Shown here: positions 20,257 to 30,299 of the stretch, in pieces
Layout: every line of letters begins with the position of its first letter
How positions within the stretch are numbered: position 1 is the stretch's first letter
Source of the DNA: Chara braunii
Taxonomy: Eukaryota; Streptophyta; Charophyceae; Charales; Characeae
Assembly: GCA_003427395.1 (NCBI GenBank)
Contig: BFEA01000019.1
Location: 4,677,195 to 4,711,117 of the forward strand
Direction: 5' to 3'
DNA length: 33,923 bases
Notes under the pieces: generated by a model
Database searches by the model: none
Told to the model about the DNA's origin: nothing
The model's input: only the letters and a program-made list of their open reading frames with translations
Made by a program: the position numbers and the translations under genes

Positions 20257-21142
20257 AGAAGACAACACAAATGTCCAACACCTATGCAAATGCAAGAAAA
20301 CCATATACAAGCATACAAATGCAGACACAGAATGCGCTACAAGAGTCAACCTTAATCTCATTCATAGCAAGTCCCTTACACCCCAAAACCTTGAAAAGAC
20401 AACATTCCTTCCTAACCTAACTCCTATTACCCCAACCCTTCACATTTTCAAAAACCTCTGAGTGTGATTTGGACAAATTTAGGTGTAGATACAGGAGGAA
20501 GATTTATTTGTTCCCTTCTTAGGTCTTGTCTTAGGTGTGGGTATCAAGCGATGTGGAAGTTGAGTCGCAGTTATACCGACCTGTTATCCAATGATAACAT
20601 AATTTATAGTTCCCTTACGGATTTCTTCCGTAGTCCTCTCCAAGAGCGCTGAACCCTGTAGACACAACATAGTTCGAAAGAATCTTAACGTCTTTTCTTC
20701 GACGTTGGGATCTAGAAGATCTCTTCTAGCCTTGTGACCCAGTGTTTGGTGCTCACCGGTCGACCTACTGCCTAACTTTTACCCTCACTATCAATTCGCT
20801 CGCCTGATTGGTCTAGGTAATGAACAAAATTCATTCCCAGTCTGTTTGTCCCAACGGTTCCACTATGTTTTTTTCCCTCTTAAAAGTTAATTATGAGCCC
20901 CATGTCCATAATGACCTCAAACAATACCATTCATTCAATTCAGAAAGGAAATCATATGATAGAGATCAATTCAGAATCCCAAGGTTGATAAGTCTCTCTG
21001 AGTCAAGATCTCACTTATCCTTCCTCACTGGAATCAGCGAATTGCCAATGGGTTGAATTACTTATATGGAAACAGGCATCTGGCAGTGGATTGATCAAGA
21101 TACATTCAAACTTTGTTGGTATCTGGCGAGGAGAGTATAAGT
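20257..21142. other. No recognised gene
   Basis: Ordinary sequence. Short open frames at 20464-20652 and 20820-21056 show no family features and are probably chance frames. Confidence 0.45.
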
Positions 21143-22165
21143 TATTATGGCGATGAGGCATACTTCTTAGAACCTCGCTTCTCTCGATCGCCTAATATAT
21201 AAGTAGATATGGCGATGAGGCAGGCTTCATAGAGTCTCGCTTCTCTCGATCGCCTAGTATATGTATATATAGATAAATATATGGCGATAAGGCAGGCTTC
21301 ACAGAACCTCGCTTCTCTCGATCGCCTAGTATATATATAGACAGATATATGGCGATGAGGCAGACTTCATAGAGTCTCGCTCCTCTCGATCGCCTAGTAT
21401 ATATATAGATAGATATATGACGATGAGGCAGGCTTCATAGAGCCTCGCTCCTCTCGATCGCCTAATATTTATATAGATAAATATATGGCGATGAGGCAGA
21501 CTTCATAGAGCCTCGCTCCTGTCGATTGCCTAATATACATATATAGATATGGCGATGAGGCACACTTCATAGAGCCTCGCTCCTCTCGATCGCCTAGTCT
21601 ANNNNNNNNNNNNNNNNNNNNNNNNNNNNNNNNNNNNNNNNNNNNNNNNNNNNNNNNNNNNNNNNNNNNNNNNNNNNNNNNNNNNNNNNNNNNNNNNNNN
21701 NNNNNNNNNNNNNNNNNNNNNNNNNNNNNNNNNNNNNNNNNNNNNNNNNNNNNNNNNNNNNNNNNNNNNNNNNNNNNNNNNNNNNNNNNNNNNNNNNNNN
21801 NNNNNNNNNNNNNNNNNNNNNNNNNNNNNNNNNNNNNNNNNNNNNNNNNNNNNNNNNNNNNNNNNNNNNNNNNNNNNNNNNNNNNNNNNNNNNNNNNNNN
21901 NNNNNNNNNNNNNNNNNNNNNNNNNNNNNNNNNNNNNNNNNNNNNNNNNNNNNNNNNNNNNNNNNNNNNNNNNNNNNNNNNNNNNNNNNNNNNNNNNNNN
22001 NNNNNNNNNNNNNNNNNNNNNNNNNNNNNNNNNNNNNNNNNNNNNNNNNNNNNNNNNNNNNNNNNNNNNNNNNNNNNNNNNNNNNNNNNNNNNNNNNNNN
22101 AGATATGGCGATGAGGCAGGCTTCATAGAGCCTCGCTCCTCTCGATCGCCTAGTATATATAGATG
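21143..22165 (+). repeat. Satellite array of nested palindromic units, 62-72 bp period
   Basis: Seven units before the gap (GCGATGAGG/GCGATAAGG cores near 21150, 21212, 21284, 21352, 21420, 21488 and 21552) and one after it (22108). Each unit has outer arms GGCGAT / ATCGCC. Six or seven also have an inner hairpin, typically AGGCT-TCATAG-AGCCT. Units are joined by TATATAGATA-type spacers of variable length, which accounts for the period changes. There is no coding potential. The unresolved bases within are presumably more of the same array. Confidence 0.93.
21602..22100. other. Assembly gap (run of N)
   Basis: 499 unknown bases in the middle of the satellite, most likely because the repeat could not be assembled. 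The true length is unknown. Confidence 0.99.
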
Positions 22166-22700
22166 TATAGATTGACATTCGTTCTAACACTTAAATCATC
22201 CGGAAAGCTTTTAGGATCACGTAGGTAGATCACACGGGACTTGCACCTCGTGTCCTAAATCCATCCGGCTGATCCAAGCCGAGGTAGTCCGGACCCTCTT
22301 TATACATAGATATGGGTTAGTCATCAGGTTAAGGTCGGTTGAGGCAACTCATCATACCAGAAGGTTTTGTCACTCACAGCTTGACAACACTCTCATGATC
22401 CCCCAACTCTTACTTCTCTTGGTCAGGTGACCTATAAGCGAGGGAATACTGTCAGAAGTACACCCCTCTCCCTGTCCATTACATCTCAACAGAAACATTC
22501 ACGTAGCGAGACAATCAGCTCAACACTTCTTGTTCTCACTGCGTTTACCAACATCAGTTAGACACACCCCATACAAATCATACTTCCCTTCCCTAACCCA
22601 AGCATTATTGTTTGCCTTCCTGTCCCCGGGTTTAGCCCTGAAGGATCCCTGACTCATTCACTCCTTCAGTGTTGTCATAGGCAGTCCCCTGAGGTTATAG
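22166..22700. other. No recognised gene
   Basis: Unique-looking sequence after the satellite. An imperfect hairpin (AGGATCACG at about 22212 with CGTGTCCT at about 22249) is the only structure noted. Confidence 0.4.
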
Positions 22701-22707
22701 GTTTAAG

Positions 22708-22726
22708 TTTTAGGGTTTAGGGTTTA
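22708..22726 (+). repeat. Short telomere-like TTTAGGG repeat (interstitial)
   Basis: TTTTAGGGTTTAGGGTTTA gives about two and a half copies of the plant/alga-type telomere unit. Single AGGGTT motifs follow at about 22845 and 22862. It is too short to be a telomere and could be chance. Confidence 0.45.
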
Positions 22727-23081
22727 TGTTGATGCACACATAACTCACTGTTCCCTGGCTCCAGAGTTCCGCCTCAACTCCGGCAGAGCTCCCGCAATCG
22801 CCCTGTCATTGGTCATAGAACTCATGCAATCGATCGCTGGCTCTTAGGGTTAGCTGAGGTCAGGGTTAACTCAACGGGGATCAAGCCCTAATTAATAAGT
22901 CGAGGGGCATGTATCTGAGAGGGTTACACAGAGACAAGTACGGAGGAGGATGGAGGAGGTGGGTACCATCACAAGTGATAGCGTCTCCCTCCTCTCCAAT
23001 GCCCCATACATTTCTTTTCATCTCCCGCCTTGTATGATGTCTAGTAATATCAATAGCAGAAATAATCAAGCGATAACAATT

Positions 23082-23143
23082 GATAATAATAAAATAACAA
23101 AAATAATAATAATAATAATACTAATAACAATAATAATAACATA

Positions 23144-23204
<61 letters not shown>
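23082..23204. repeat. (TAA)n microsatellite
   Basis: Imperfect, then pure, AAT/TAA repeats of about 120 bp. Confidence 0.96.
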
Positions 23205-23418
23205 GTATCATATTAATCAGATTAAGGTAAAGAAGATGCCCCTTGATGTTTTCCTTTTGTCAAAACTCTCCCCTTTTTTTGCTCCTCTCTCATTTCTCCC
23301 CTCTTTTCCGGTTTCTTCCCTTTCTTTGCCAATCTCGTCACTCCCTCTTATCATAGCAAACGGATCGCAGTCTTGGACTGGACAACCCGACTGGAAGCTC
23401 ACGGTTCTCTAAGCTAGC

Positions 23419-23751
23419 GTGTATGCACAATTGCTACCCCCGCGTGCCTGCTTGCAAGCGGTGTGGGCGCATGCTTGCTATTTCGGCATGCCTGCCATAG
23501 CCCCTGATAGTACCTTGTTGTCCGGCTGCGGCCCCTCCACTATTAGCGCTGGTGATGCGGTGGCTATGCTGCGTCCTAAGTGGCCCGTGCCCCTCCCTTC
23601 CTTATTATGTCGGCCTTATGCTGCGTGTGCCCGGGGCGCAACCATCAACGTTGCTGTTCTTCCGGAAGAACTTGCGGGGGAGGCCCTAATTGTACTTCAA
23701 CCAACGGGTGCGCAACACTGTCTGAGGTCTATTTTGGGACTGCTGGGGTAA
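23419..23751 (+). CDS. Unrecognised G+C-rich open frame, doubtful
   Basis: A 110-codon frame in a G+C-rich block between two (TAA)n tracts. The first ATG gives MYAQLLPPRACLQAVWAHAC, and the product is Ala/Leu/Cys-rich with no recognised domain. The abrupt composition change relative to the A+T-rich flanks suggests an inserted or preserved segment. A chance frame in G+C-rich DNA is just as possible. Confidence 0.2.
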   Translation: MYAQLLPPRACLQAVWAHACYFGMPAIAPDSTLLSGCGPSTISAGDAVAMLRPKWPVPLPSLLCRPYAACARGATINVAVLPEELAGEALIVLQPTGAQHCLRSILGLLG

Positions 23752-23844
23752 AGGCTCCTTTGCGGATATTCAGGCTCGCCTTCACTTAGGGCGGGCACGA
23801 GACCGGTTGGGATCAGAAATTAACAACAAGGCCAAAAACAAAAT

Positions 23845-23882
23845 AGTAATAATAATAATAAATAATAATAATAGTAGTAGTA

Positions 23883-23918
<36 letters not shown>

Positions 23919-23920
23919 TT
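23845..23920. repeat. (TAA)n microsatellite with TAG interruptions
   Basis: About 75 bp of TAA repeats containing several TAG units. Confidence 0.95.
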
Positions 23921-24441
23921 AATCAACATAAGGTCATGGATAAAGTAATCGGACAGATTGCAATGGACGAGATCCTGTTGAAAGCCAGGAAGCCCTACAC
24001 TGACCGGAAAGCAGTAATGCACTGATATTATATCAATCGGAATCCAGACACTGCATCGGCCGCCAATTTGTTGCTGCTGAATATCAGGAGCCTTCCTACT
24101 ACTGGGCGCTCTGCGCTCATGCTACTGTCGCGCTGATACTACCAGCTTACGAACAGACCCTGCAATCGTTGGCTTCAGCAAACCAAAGTGCATGATGATG
24201 TTGACCACTCTTCAGATACGCATCTCGCGACATCATCACCCCTTTTCCCTGTCACTCCTCTTTTCTCTTTCTCTCTCTTACTCTCTGTGTGCAGGCATCT
24301 CGGCGTTTTTACTGTGTGTGCCAATGTGCATCGTACGTCTGCGTGATTCAGTCTCACCGTGCGTCACAGCGTTTGTGTGTGTCACAGTCCGTCTTACTGT
24401 GTTTGTCACAGTCTGCGTCCCCTCTGTGTATGTGTGTGATT

Positions 24442-24585
24442 GTGACTGTGTGGGTCAAAGTATCTGAGTGGCTGTGACTGTGGGCGTCACTGTACTCATG
24501 TGGCTGTGACTGTGGGCGTCACAGTACTCATGTGGTTGTATCTGTGGGCGTCACAGTACTCATGTGGCTGTGACTGTGCGTGTGT
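24442..24585 (+). repeat. Minisatellite, 32-bp unit, four copies and a partial
   Basis: Copies start at 24442, 24474, 24506 and 24538, with a partial at 24570. The consensus is GTGACTGTGGGCGTCACAGT followed by ACTCATGTGGCT. The unit contains the near-palindrome GTGACTGTGGGCGTCAC. It sits in a wider stretch (about 24290-24880) of degenerate GTGTCACTGTG-like sequence that looks like older, decayed copies. Open frames over it are repeat artefacts. Confidence 0.9.
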
Positions 24586-25121
24586 CATGTGCGCATCCCT
24601 GTGCGTGTGATCATGCCACTGGTTGTGTACAGCTGCGTTGTTGTGTGCGGCGTGTCGCTGTGCACAACTGCGTCACGGTGGCGCATGTGCCACTGCGTTT
24701 CAGGATTGTGTCGCCGACCGTGTACGGCTGTGTCACTGTGTACAACCGTATCACTGTGTACGGCTGTGTCACCATGTCCAGCTGTCACTGTGGGTGTTAT
24801 TGCGTCACTGCATCTTACTGCATGTGTCACATCATCCGCATGCGTGTTCTCACCGTGTATGCGTGGGTGTGTTACAGTGTCGGGGCATGGGGCATCCGGG
24901 GTGATCCGGAGTTGAAGTGTGAACGAACAGTGGTGTTGGACATAGTGATGAGAGTTGCGATGTATGGTTGCTGATGCATCATAGCCAGTTGAAGCGGGTC
25001 CTCATCTGAACTGAGTTCTTGGTTTCTATATCTCTGAGCTTGTTGTGGGGCGCTGAGCGCCAGTGTGAATGGCCATCTGTTTGCATGTATGCGAAGTGGG
25101 AGTGAAAACGAGTACCATTGT

Positions 25122-25122
<1 letters not shown>

Positions 25123-25166
<44 letters not shown>

Positions 25167-25172
25167 GTAATA

Positions 25173-25220
<48 letters not shown>
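25123..25220. repeat. (TAA)n microsatellite
   Basis: About 98 bp of TAA/ATA repeat with two TAG units. The long hydrophobic or tyrosine-rich frames over it are artefacts. Confidence 0.97.
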
Positions 25221-25687
25221 TGCGAGGGATATGAGTGTGGACGATATACAGAAAACCCAAGTTGCGAAATCACATAGATGTCCAAGTGGTCGTGTACAAG
25301 TAGAGAGCACAGTAGCACCGATAATCCTATCCAAATAGAGCAATACATTGAAGTAATGAGCCAGTGTTCACGCCTGTAGGCCACACCAACACAGTATCCA
25401 AAGTTGCTCCTCTCTGTTTGGCACCCAGTGCTCGGCCTACTCTAGCCTACTATCCTACCCACAGTTGTGTTTGTGCAACAGGCCCGCTTCGACACCCACA
25501 GACCGATGTACATGATTGTTAACACCATAGCTGACCTCTATTCATGTACCAGGTACATTTCTCTTCACCCTCAATCAGACCTTGATAACCCACACTCTCG
25601 CCTCCTTCCCTGAAGACCACCAGTGACTACTCCCCGTTATACTGTAGTCCGGGTTACGCGCATTTGATTACAGTCACGTCTAAATGC
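25221..25687. other. No recognised gene
   Basis: Unique sequence between two (TAA)n tracts. No open frame of note. Confidence 0.4.
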
Positions 25688-25863
25688 AATAATAATAAAG
25701 ATGATAATAATAATAATAATAAAAGAAAACTTAAAGTATGAATGAAAATCAAATAAAAATAAGCATTATTAATAATAATAAGAACGTCAAAACAAAAAAA
25801 CTAATAATAATAACAATAATAATAATGACAATAATAACAGAATAATAATAATAATAGAATAAT
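25688..25863. repeat. Degenerate (TAA)n region
   Basis: Interrupted AAT/TAA/ACA repeats mixed with A-rich sequence. An older, decayed version of the other (TAA)n tracts. Confidence 0.85.
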
Positions 25864-26437
25864 ACCTTTCCAGTTCGATACAGATGTAACATAGCCTATA
25901 ATGATGATCACTGGACTAGGTAAGGCATTCCCTCGCCTTTCCCTCTCCTACTCTTCATTCTCCTCCCACCCCGTCCTTGTTTGTTCTCGTAGTCGATCTC
26001 TTGGTCGTAATAGTCGTGACCATCTTCCTTCATGGTCCTCATCTTCGTTGTTTTCTCCTCACCGTCTCTCTCATTCTCTTTTCTTCGTTCTCTCCCTTTT
26101 TTTTCTTTTTTTTTTTCCTACGCTAACACCGCGCAGTCACCTCCTCCTTTTCGCATCCACCCCTGCTCACGTTCTGATCTCCCACCTTGACTCGCGCTCG
26201 CCTTTCCTCCTCGCTGCGGCCATCTTCTCCCTCTCTCTCTCTCACACACACACGCGCACGTACGCTCGTGTATCACATACACATAGGCAAACGTGCATTT
26301 GCGGTTCATCAACACGAAAGGCAGTGATGCAAAGCGTAAATGTGGGACGAGCCCAAGAAACCACACCGAACACGGGCCCGCTGCGCATTCGTCATCATCA
26401 TCCTCCTGTTTGTGTAGAATCTTCTGATGGATGGGTA

Positions 26438-26439
<2 letters not shown>
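25864..26439. other. Pyrimidine-rich stretch, no recognised gene
   Basis: C/T-rich sequence open on the plus strand (from 25901) because of its composition. The long frame runs on into (CT)n and is not credible as a gene. Confidence 0.5.
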
Positions 26440-26498
<59 letters not shown>

Positions 26499-26511
26499 GC
26501 TCTCTCTCTGT
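26440..26511. repeat. (CT)n microsatellite
   Basis: About 70 bp, nearly pure CT. A second CT tract followed by (CA)n lies at about 26591-26632, leading into the family B units. Confidence 0.97.
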
Positions 26512-26631
26512 GTGTCATGCATGTTCGGTGGCCGTTTTCATGTGTCCAGATCGTGGCAACGAGACCACGAAGCGGGAAAATATATACGCGTCTCTCTCTC
26601 TCTCTCTGTCTCTCACACACACACACACACA

Positions 26632-26817
26632 CGTTCCATCGATAGGATGAGCAAAAATGGAGTGAATCTTCCGCTGAAACGTGGAAATATACACTGCCAC
26701 TTTTTTATTTGCTCATTCTATCGATCCAAGTAGCGTGCCGCGAGGTGCAAGTGGGATACTTAGCTGTCGACCAAGGTAGAAGACTTATCGTCTCTCTCCC
26801 CCTCATTCTCTCTCCCC

Positions 26818-26868
<51 letters not shown>

Positions 26869-27165
26869 TGGTTGAATCACGAACGTCTCTCACACACGCT
26901 TCCATCGATAGCACGAGCAAACTTAGAATGAATCTTCTACTGAAACGGGGAGATATACACTGTCACCTTTTGATTTGTGCGTTCTGTCGATCCAAAGTAG
27001 CGTGCGTCGAGCCGTGGGCCGGGGAGCTGTAGGCTCTCTCTGTCTTTCTCTCCTCTCTCTCCCTCTCTCTCTCTCTCTCCCTCTCTCTCTCACATGTAGG
27101 TGTAGAAGTGGGTATCTCGAACGTTGCAGTGGGAGATGCAATCGATTTCGCTCACTCTTTCGATC
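26632..27165 (+). repeat. Family B tandem repeat, period about 265 bp (palindrome plus (CT)n)
   Basis: Copy 1 starts at about 26632, copy 2 at about 26897, and a diverged partial copy is at about 27100-27165. Each carries a palindrome: arms ATCGATAGGATGAGCAAA (26638-26655) and TTTGCTCATTCTATCGAT (26708-26725) in copy 1, and 26904-26921 with 26974-26991 in copy 2. A conserved inner part contains GAAACG(T/G)GGA(A/G)ATATACACTG. After the palindrome comes a CCAAGTAGCGTGC-type spacer and then a (CT)n tract. The partial third copy keeps ATCGATTTCGCTCACTCTTT, the counterpart of the right arm. There is no sequence relation to family A. Confidence 0.88.
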
Positions 27166-27262
27166 GGTGCTACGTGATGAATCGATCGAAGTACTCACGC
27201 ACACACACACACACATGCGCAGTAGTGAATACTTCGATATTGTAGTGGCATATTTGTTCGAT

Positions 27263-27341
27263 TTTACTTATTTATTTATTTATTTAGTTATGTTATTTAT
27301 CTATTTATTTATTTATTTTATCTATTATTTATTTATTTACT
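27263..27341. repeat. (TTTA)n microsatellite
   Basis: About 80 bp of TTTA repeat with small interruptions, right after the family B region. Confidence 0.96.
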
Positions 27342-27444
27342 TTCTATCGATAGAAGTGTCATGAGGTAAGTCGTGTGATTCGTAGACTTACCTGTTCTTG
27401 CTTTCCCTCTTCCTTGTCGTTTTGTCGTAGTCGTAGTCGTAATC

Positions 27445-27991
27445 ATGGGCGTTGTCGTCGTCCTCACCAACCCGGCGCTTCCTGCTCGCAGAGCAACGCA
27501 AACCATCACGATGTGCCGACACGGAGGACACGATCGACATATGCGCGGGTTTCAGCAAGTCGGCAATGACGGGCCCATCCTCACAGTGCCATCATCGATT
27601 GCAAAGGGGGGCGCACCTACTACCAGGTAAGTCTCCCGCTCCCCTCATCTCCTCCTTCTCCTCCTCCATCTTCTTCTTCTTCTTCTTCTTCTTCTTCTTC
27701 TTCTTCTTCTTTTTTTTTCTTCTTCTCCTCTCCTCCTCCTCCTTCTTCTGCTTCTCTTTGCTAGCGCCCGCTACCTCGCAGCCTTCTCTGCGCGATCTCT
27801 TCAATGTTCCCCGCGCGCTAACCTTCCGCCACGCATCTTCTTAGCTGATCCCCGCACCATTTCCACCGCACCCGGCGCCATCTCCTCCGCTCCGTTTACT
27901 ACCACGCTCCCCGTAATGCCATTCTGCTGTTCGCCCGGGCTCGCTGCATCGCCCGACGAACACCGAGCACTCCTGCCCAAGGGAACGGGCT
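27445..27991 (+). CDS. Possible two-exon gene, hypothetical protein
   Basis: Exon 1 (27445-27626) and exon 2 (27765-27991) form one open frame of about 136 codons when the 138-nt candidate intron 27627-27764 is removed. Without splicing this frame stops at once at the donor (TAA inside GTAAGT). Exon 1 reads from an ATG, MGVVVVLTNPALPARRATQT, and contains GPILTVPSSIAKGGAPTT. Exon 2 begins ARYLAAFSARSLQCSPR and ends GTG before TAG. The block is G+C-rich compared with the surroundings, as real exons might be. The frame is also open upstream of the ATG to 27379. No family is recognised. G+C-rich DNA also gives long chance frames, so confidence is limited. Confidence 0.35.
27627..27764 (+). other. 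Candidate GT-AG spliceosomal intron (138 nt)
   Basis: The donor ACCAG|GTAAGTC matches the eukaryotic consensus. The acceptor is a long pyrimidine tract ending CTTCTCTTTGCTAG at 27764. The tract contains a (CTT)n microsatellite (about 27672-27710), so intron length and pyrimidine tract strength probably vary between alleles. Confidence 0.5.
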
Positions 27992-28059
27992 AGCGTCGCG
28001 GATCCACGTTCGGATGTCAGTACCTTTTTTCGGTAATGAACCTGCCCGAGAAACTGGGC

Positions 28060-28200
28060 AGGTGCAATAAGATAGTTTGTTGTAATAAAAAAAAATGAAA
28101 TAAAAGAAAATACGAGAAATAAAACCTAGTAAAAAATAAAGAAAAATAAGAAATTCAGAAAGAAAAGAAAAGAGCATATCTAACAAAAATCTAACTACTA
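28060..28200. other. A-rich stretch
   Basis: Sequence dominated by A runs and AATAAA-like motifs (for example GAAATAAAACC and AAAATAAAGAAAAATAAG). It could be a degenerate poly(A) tail or simple A-rich DNA. There is no open frame. Confidence 0.5.
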
Positions 28201-28210
28201 ACTTTCTAAT

Positions 28211-28352
28211 GCCAAGTGGCGTGCCCCCGTTCAAACGGGGTTAACTGTAATCTACTGAATCTACCTAACTCGGATCTCTAGGTCGCGGGTTCGAGCCCCG
28301 GCCAACTCAACCGAGTGAAGACTAAAATAAAGCTCCTCGTAAAAGGGAGCTA
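28211..28352 (+). other. tRNA-like hairpins and box B, possible SINE fragment
   Basis: CCCCGTTCAAACGGGG (28225-28240) is a perfect T-arm-like hairpin. Fifty bases on, GCGGGTTCGAGCCCCG (28286-28301) is a second T-arm-like sequence containing a near-perfect pol III box B, GGTTCGAGCCC. A third hairpin, AGCTCC-TCGTAAAAG-GGAGCT, is at about 28330-28350. Spacing does not allow a cloverleaf, so this is not a tRNA gene. A rearranged tRNA-derived element is the best guess. Confidence 0.3.
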
Positions 28353-30268
28353 GCTTTGGTGGTTGGGCAAATTCAATCACCAGCTCTCTCACATGATAGT
28401 TTTGCACCAATAGCTACTGACCTAGGTCCCACTTCAAAAAGTAAAGGAGCAACTCTAGTATCTATAGAGCTCTGGCTCAGCCCAACTAGCGGCATGAGCC
28501 TATTTCGAACTTCGTGTGTGTGTATGCGTGCCGGTCCGCACGCCTGTCGGTTTGAGTATGTGTGTAGCCCGCAAGGGTACTTGGCTGCTTGGGAGGCCCC
28601 GCAGGGCCGGTACTTAGCCGTGGTCGCGACATTAAGGGTCACGGCGGGGAAAACGCTCAAGTGGCGGGAAAAAAGGCTTGTGGCAGCGAAAATACTCAAG
28701 TAGCAGACGACCGATACCTCACCAAGTAGAGGTAGATGCGCCGGGTACTCGAGGCCGAGCATAAGAAGATAAGTTGGCACTTTTAGACGCCCATTACCAG
28801 TAGGTAGACAGGTAGCAACCCACGTCTCAGCGTGCATCGTAGACGTACCCGACACAATCACAAACCCACCTGACCCTTCGACCTCTTTTGTCGAGGGGTA
28901 TTACTACTGATCCTAATCATCACGGCGCGCGTCATAACAACATGCGCATATACTTAACGAAATTTTCCCACCGATTTGCCCCGGCCTCAATGGCCGAGGA
29001 ATTCGTTTCCAGTGTCACGCCAAGCGTGCACACTCTTTCCATTCCAGACTGGCTCCATCATGGTAGCCGACACTGTCACCGTGTCGAATGCAAAAGCATG
29101 GCCAAATACCCTTGTAAGTGAGAATTATCACTTGATTGGATCGGGTTTTTTCCATCATTGCTTTGTGCTCGTGAAATAACGAACGGCATCAATCGAGCAA
29201 CTCATCAGTTGGAACACGCCTGCTTACTGGGATACATGAGCAGAGTAGCGGGAAAATTTTGGAGAGAAGGACTCAGAGCTCCACAGTAGCAAGCTCGTTC
29301 GCTCGCACCCATTGTTGGTCCATTATCACTCCCATAAACAGCGATTATTCTTTTTTTTTCTGTCTGTGAATGTCCCTGCTGATTATATTTATCACACGTG
29401 AGATGCACATTCTTGGTTACTTCTAACTTTCCATGATGAGTAAAATGATGTTGACCATCCGCCACTCATGAATATAGGGAGGTTGCGAGCGGAGCAACAG
29501 TAACCGCTACATTTAATACTTCTCAGATAATCGACTATAAGTCCCGATGTACTAAAACAAATTTGGATTGCATTCTAGCGGCAGACTCCACCCATACCAA
29601 AGTTTCCACTTTCTCTCTCGACTCAACAAAAGACAATTGCACGCACAATCAGATAACATGGTCCGTTCATGACGAAAGTAACATCTCAAAATTAGTCAAA
29701 CTTTGACAGACACTCTCGAGGTTCCTGGGATTGCACCCATCTGATCCAGTAGACTCTTCTCCGTTGAAATCAACCTTTGTAATTAGCACGTACCTTAGTC
29801 CTCAGTTTAAACTGTTATTTCTCTTACATTGTCACTTATCTCTTACACATGCTTAAATGTATGAAGTAGCCATATCACATCACAGTTGTTGCCACAAGCG
29901 TCGTTATTTCGTTCATACTCGCTGAACGAATGTATTTCACTCAACCTAACAAGGGCTCGTCTGTAATTAACACTTAGCACAGTTGCCCATTTCCACCATC
30001 TTAATCAGTAGCTACTACAAGGTTAGCTCACACAGTATTAAATCAAGAAAGAGAGTAACTGTCGCACATCCATACTAAAAGACGTCGACGAAAGAAACTT
30101 GCTTATTCTTGCTCTCGTGGTGCAGAATCTCGAGGCAACTATTCAATGTGGAACCGTTGAACTCTCTTTTCCCAGTGTGTCACTATCACTCCGTTGTATC
30201 TCACTAATCAAACCATGCACAAGAATAGTTGTCGTCAACCAAAATTAAAGGGCACGACCCCCCCACCC

Positions 30269-30271
<3 letters not shown>
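28353..30271. other. No recognised gene
   Basis: About 1.9 kb without recognised coding or RNA features. A minus-strand frame at 28373-28861 (162 codons) lacks family motifs and is overlapped by equally open plus-strand frames, so it is treated as chance. Confidence 0.45.

Positions 30272-30297
<26 letters not shown>
30272..30297 (-). repeat. Poly(T) tract of 26 nt
   Basis: A pure T run following a C-rich stretch. Read on the minus strand it is a poly(A) tract, as left at the 3' end of a retroposed transcript. No recognisable gene or SINE body lies to its right, so a simple homopolymer is equally possible. Confidence 0.9.

Positions 30298-30299
<2 letters not shown>

Noticed and set aside
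21594-22190. Open frames of up to 198 codons across 21.6-22.2 kb
   Set aside because: They consist almost entirely of unknown bases of the assembly gap.
25901-26650. A 249-codon plus-strand frame
   Set aside because: It is open because the DNA is pyrimidine-rich and runs into (CT)n and (CA)n. It has no domain or start context, and the minus strand is equally open.
27364-27393. AGGTAAGTC / GACTTACCT inverted pair, also a donor-like site
   Set aside because: A 9-bp perfect inverted repeat that includes a splice-donor consensus, but no exon upstream supports it. Probably chance, although the same 9-mer forms the candidate donor at 27625.
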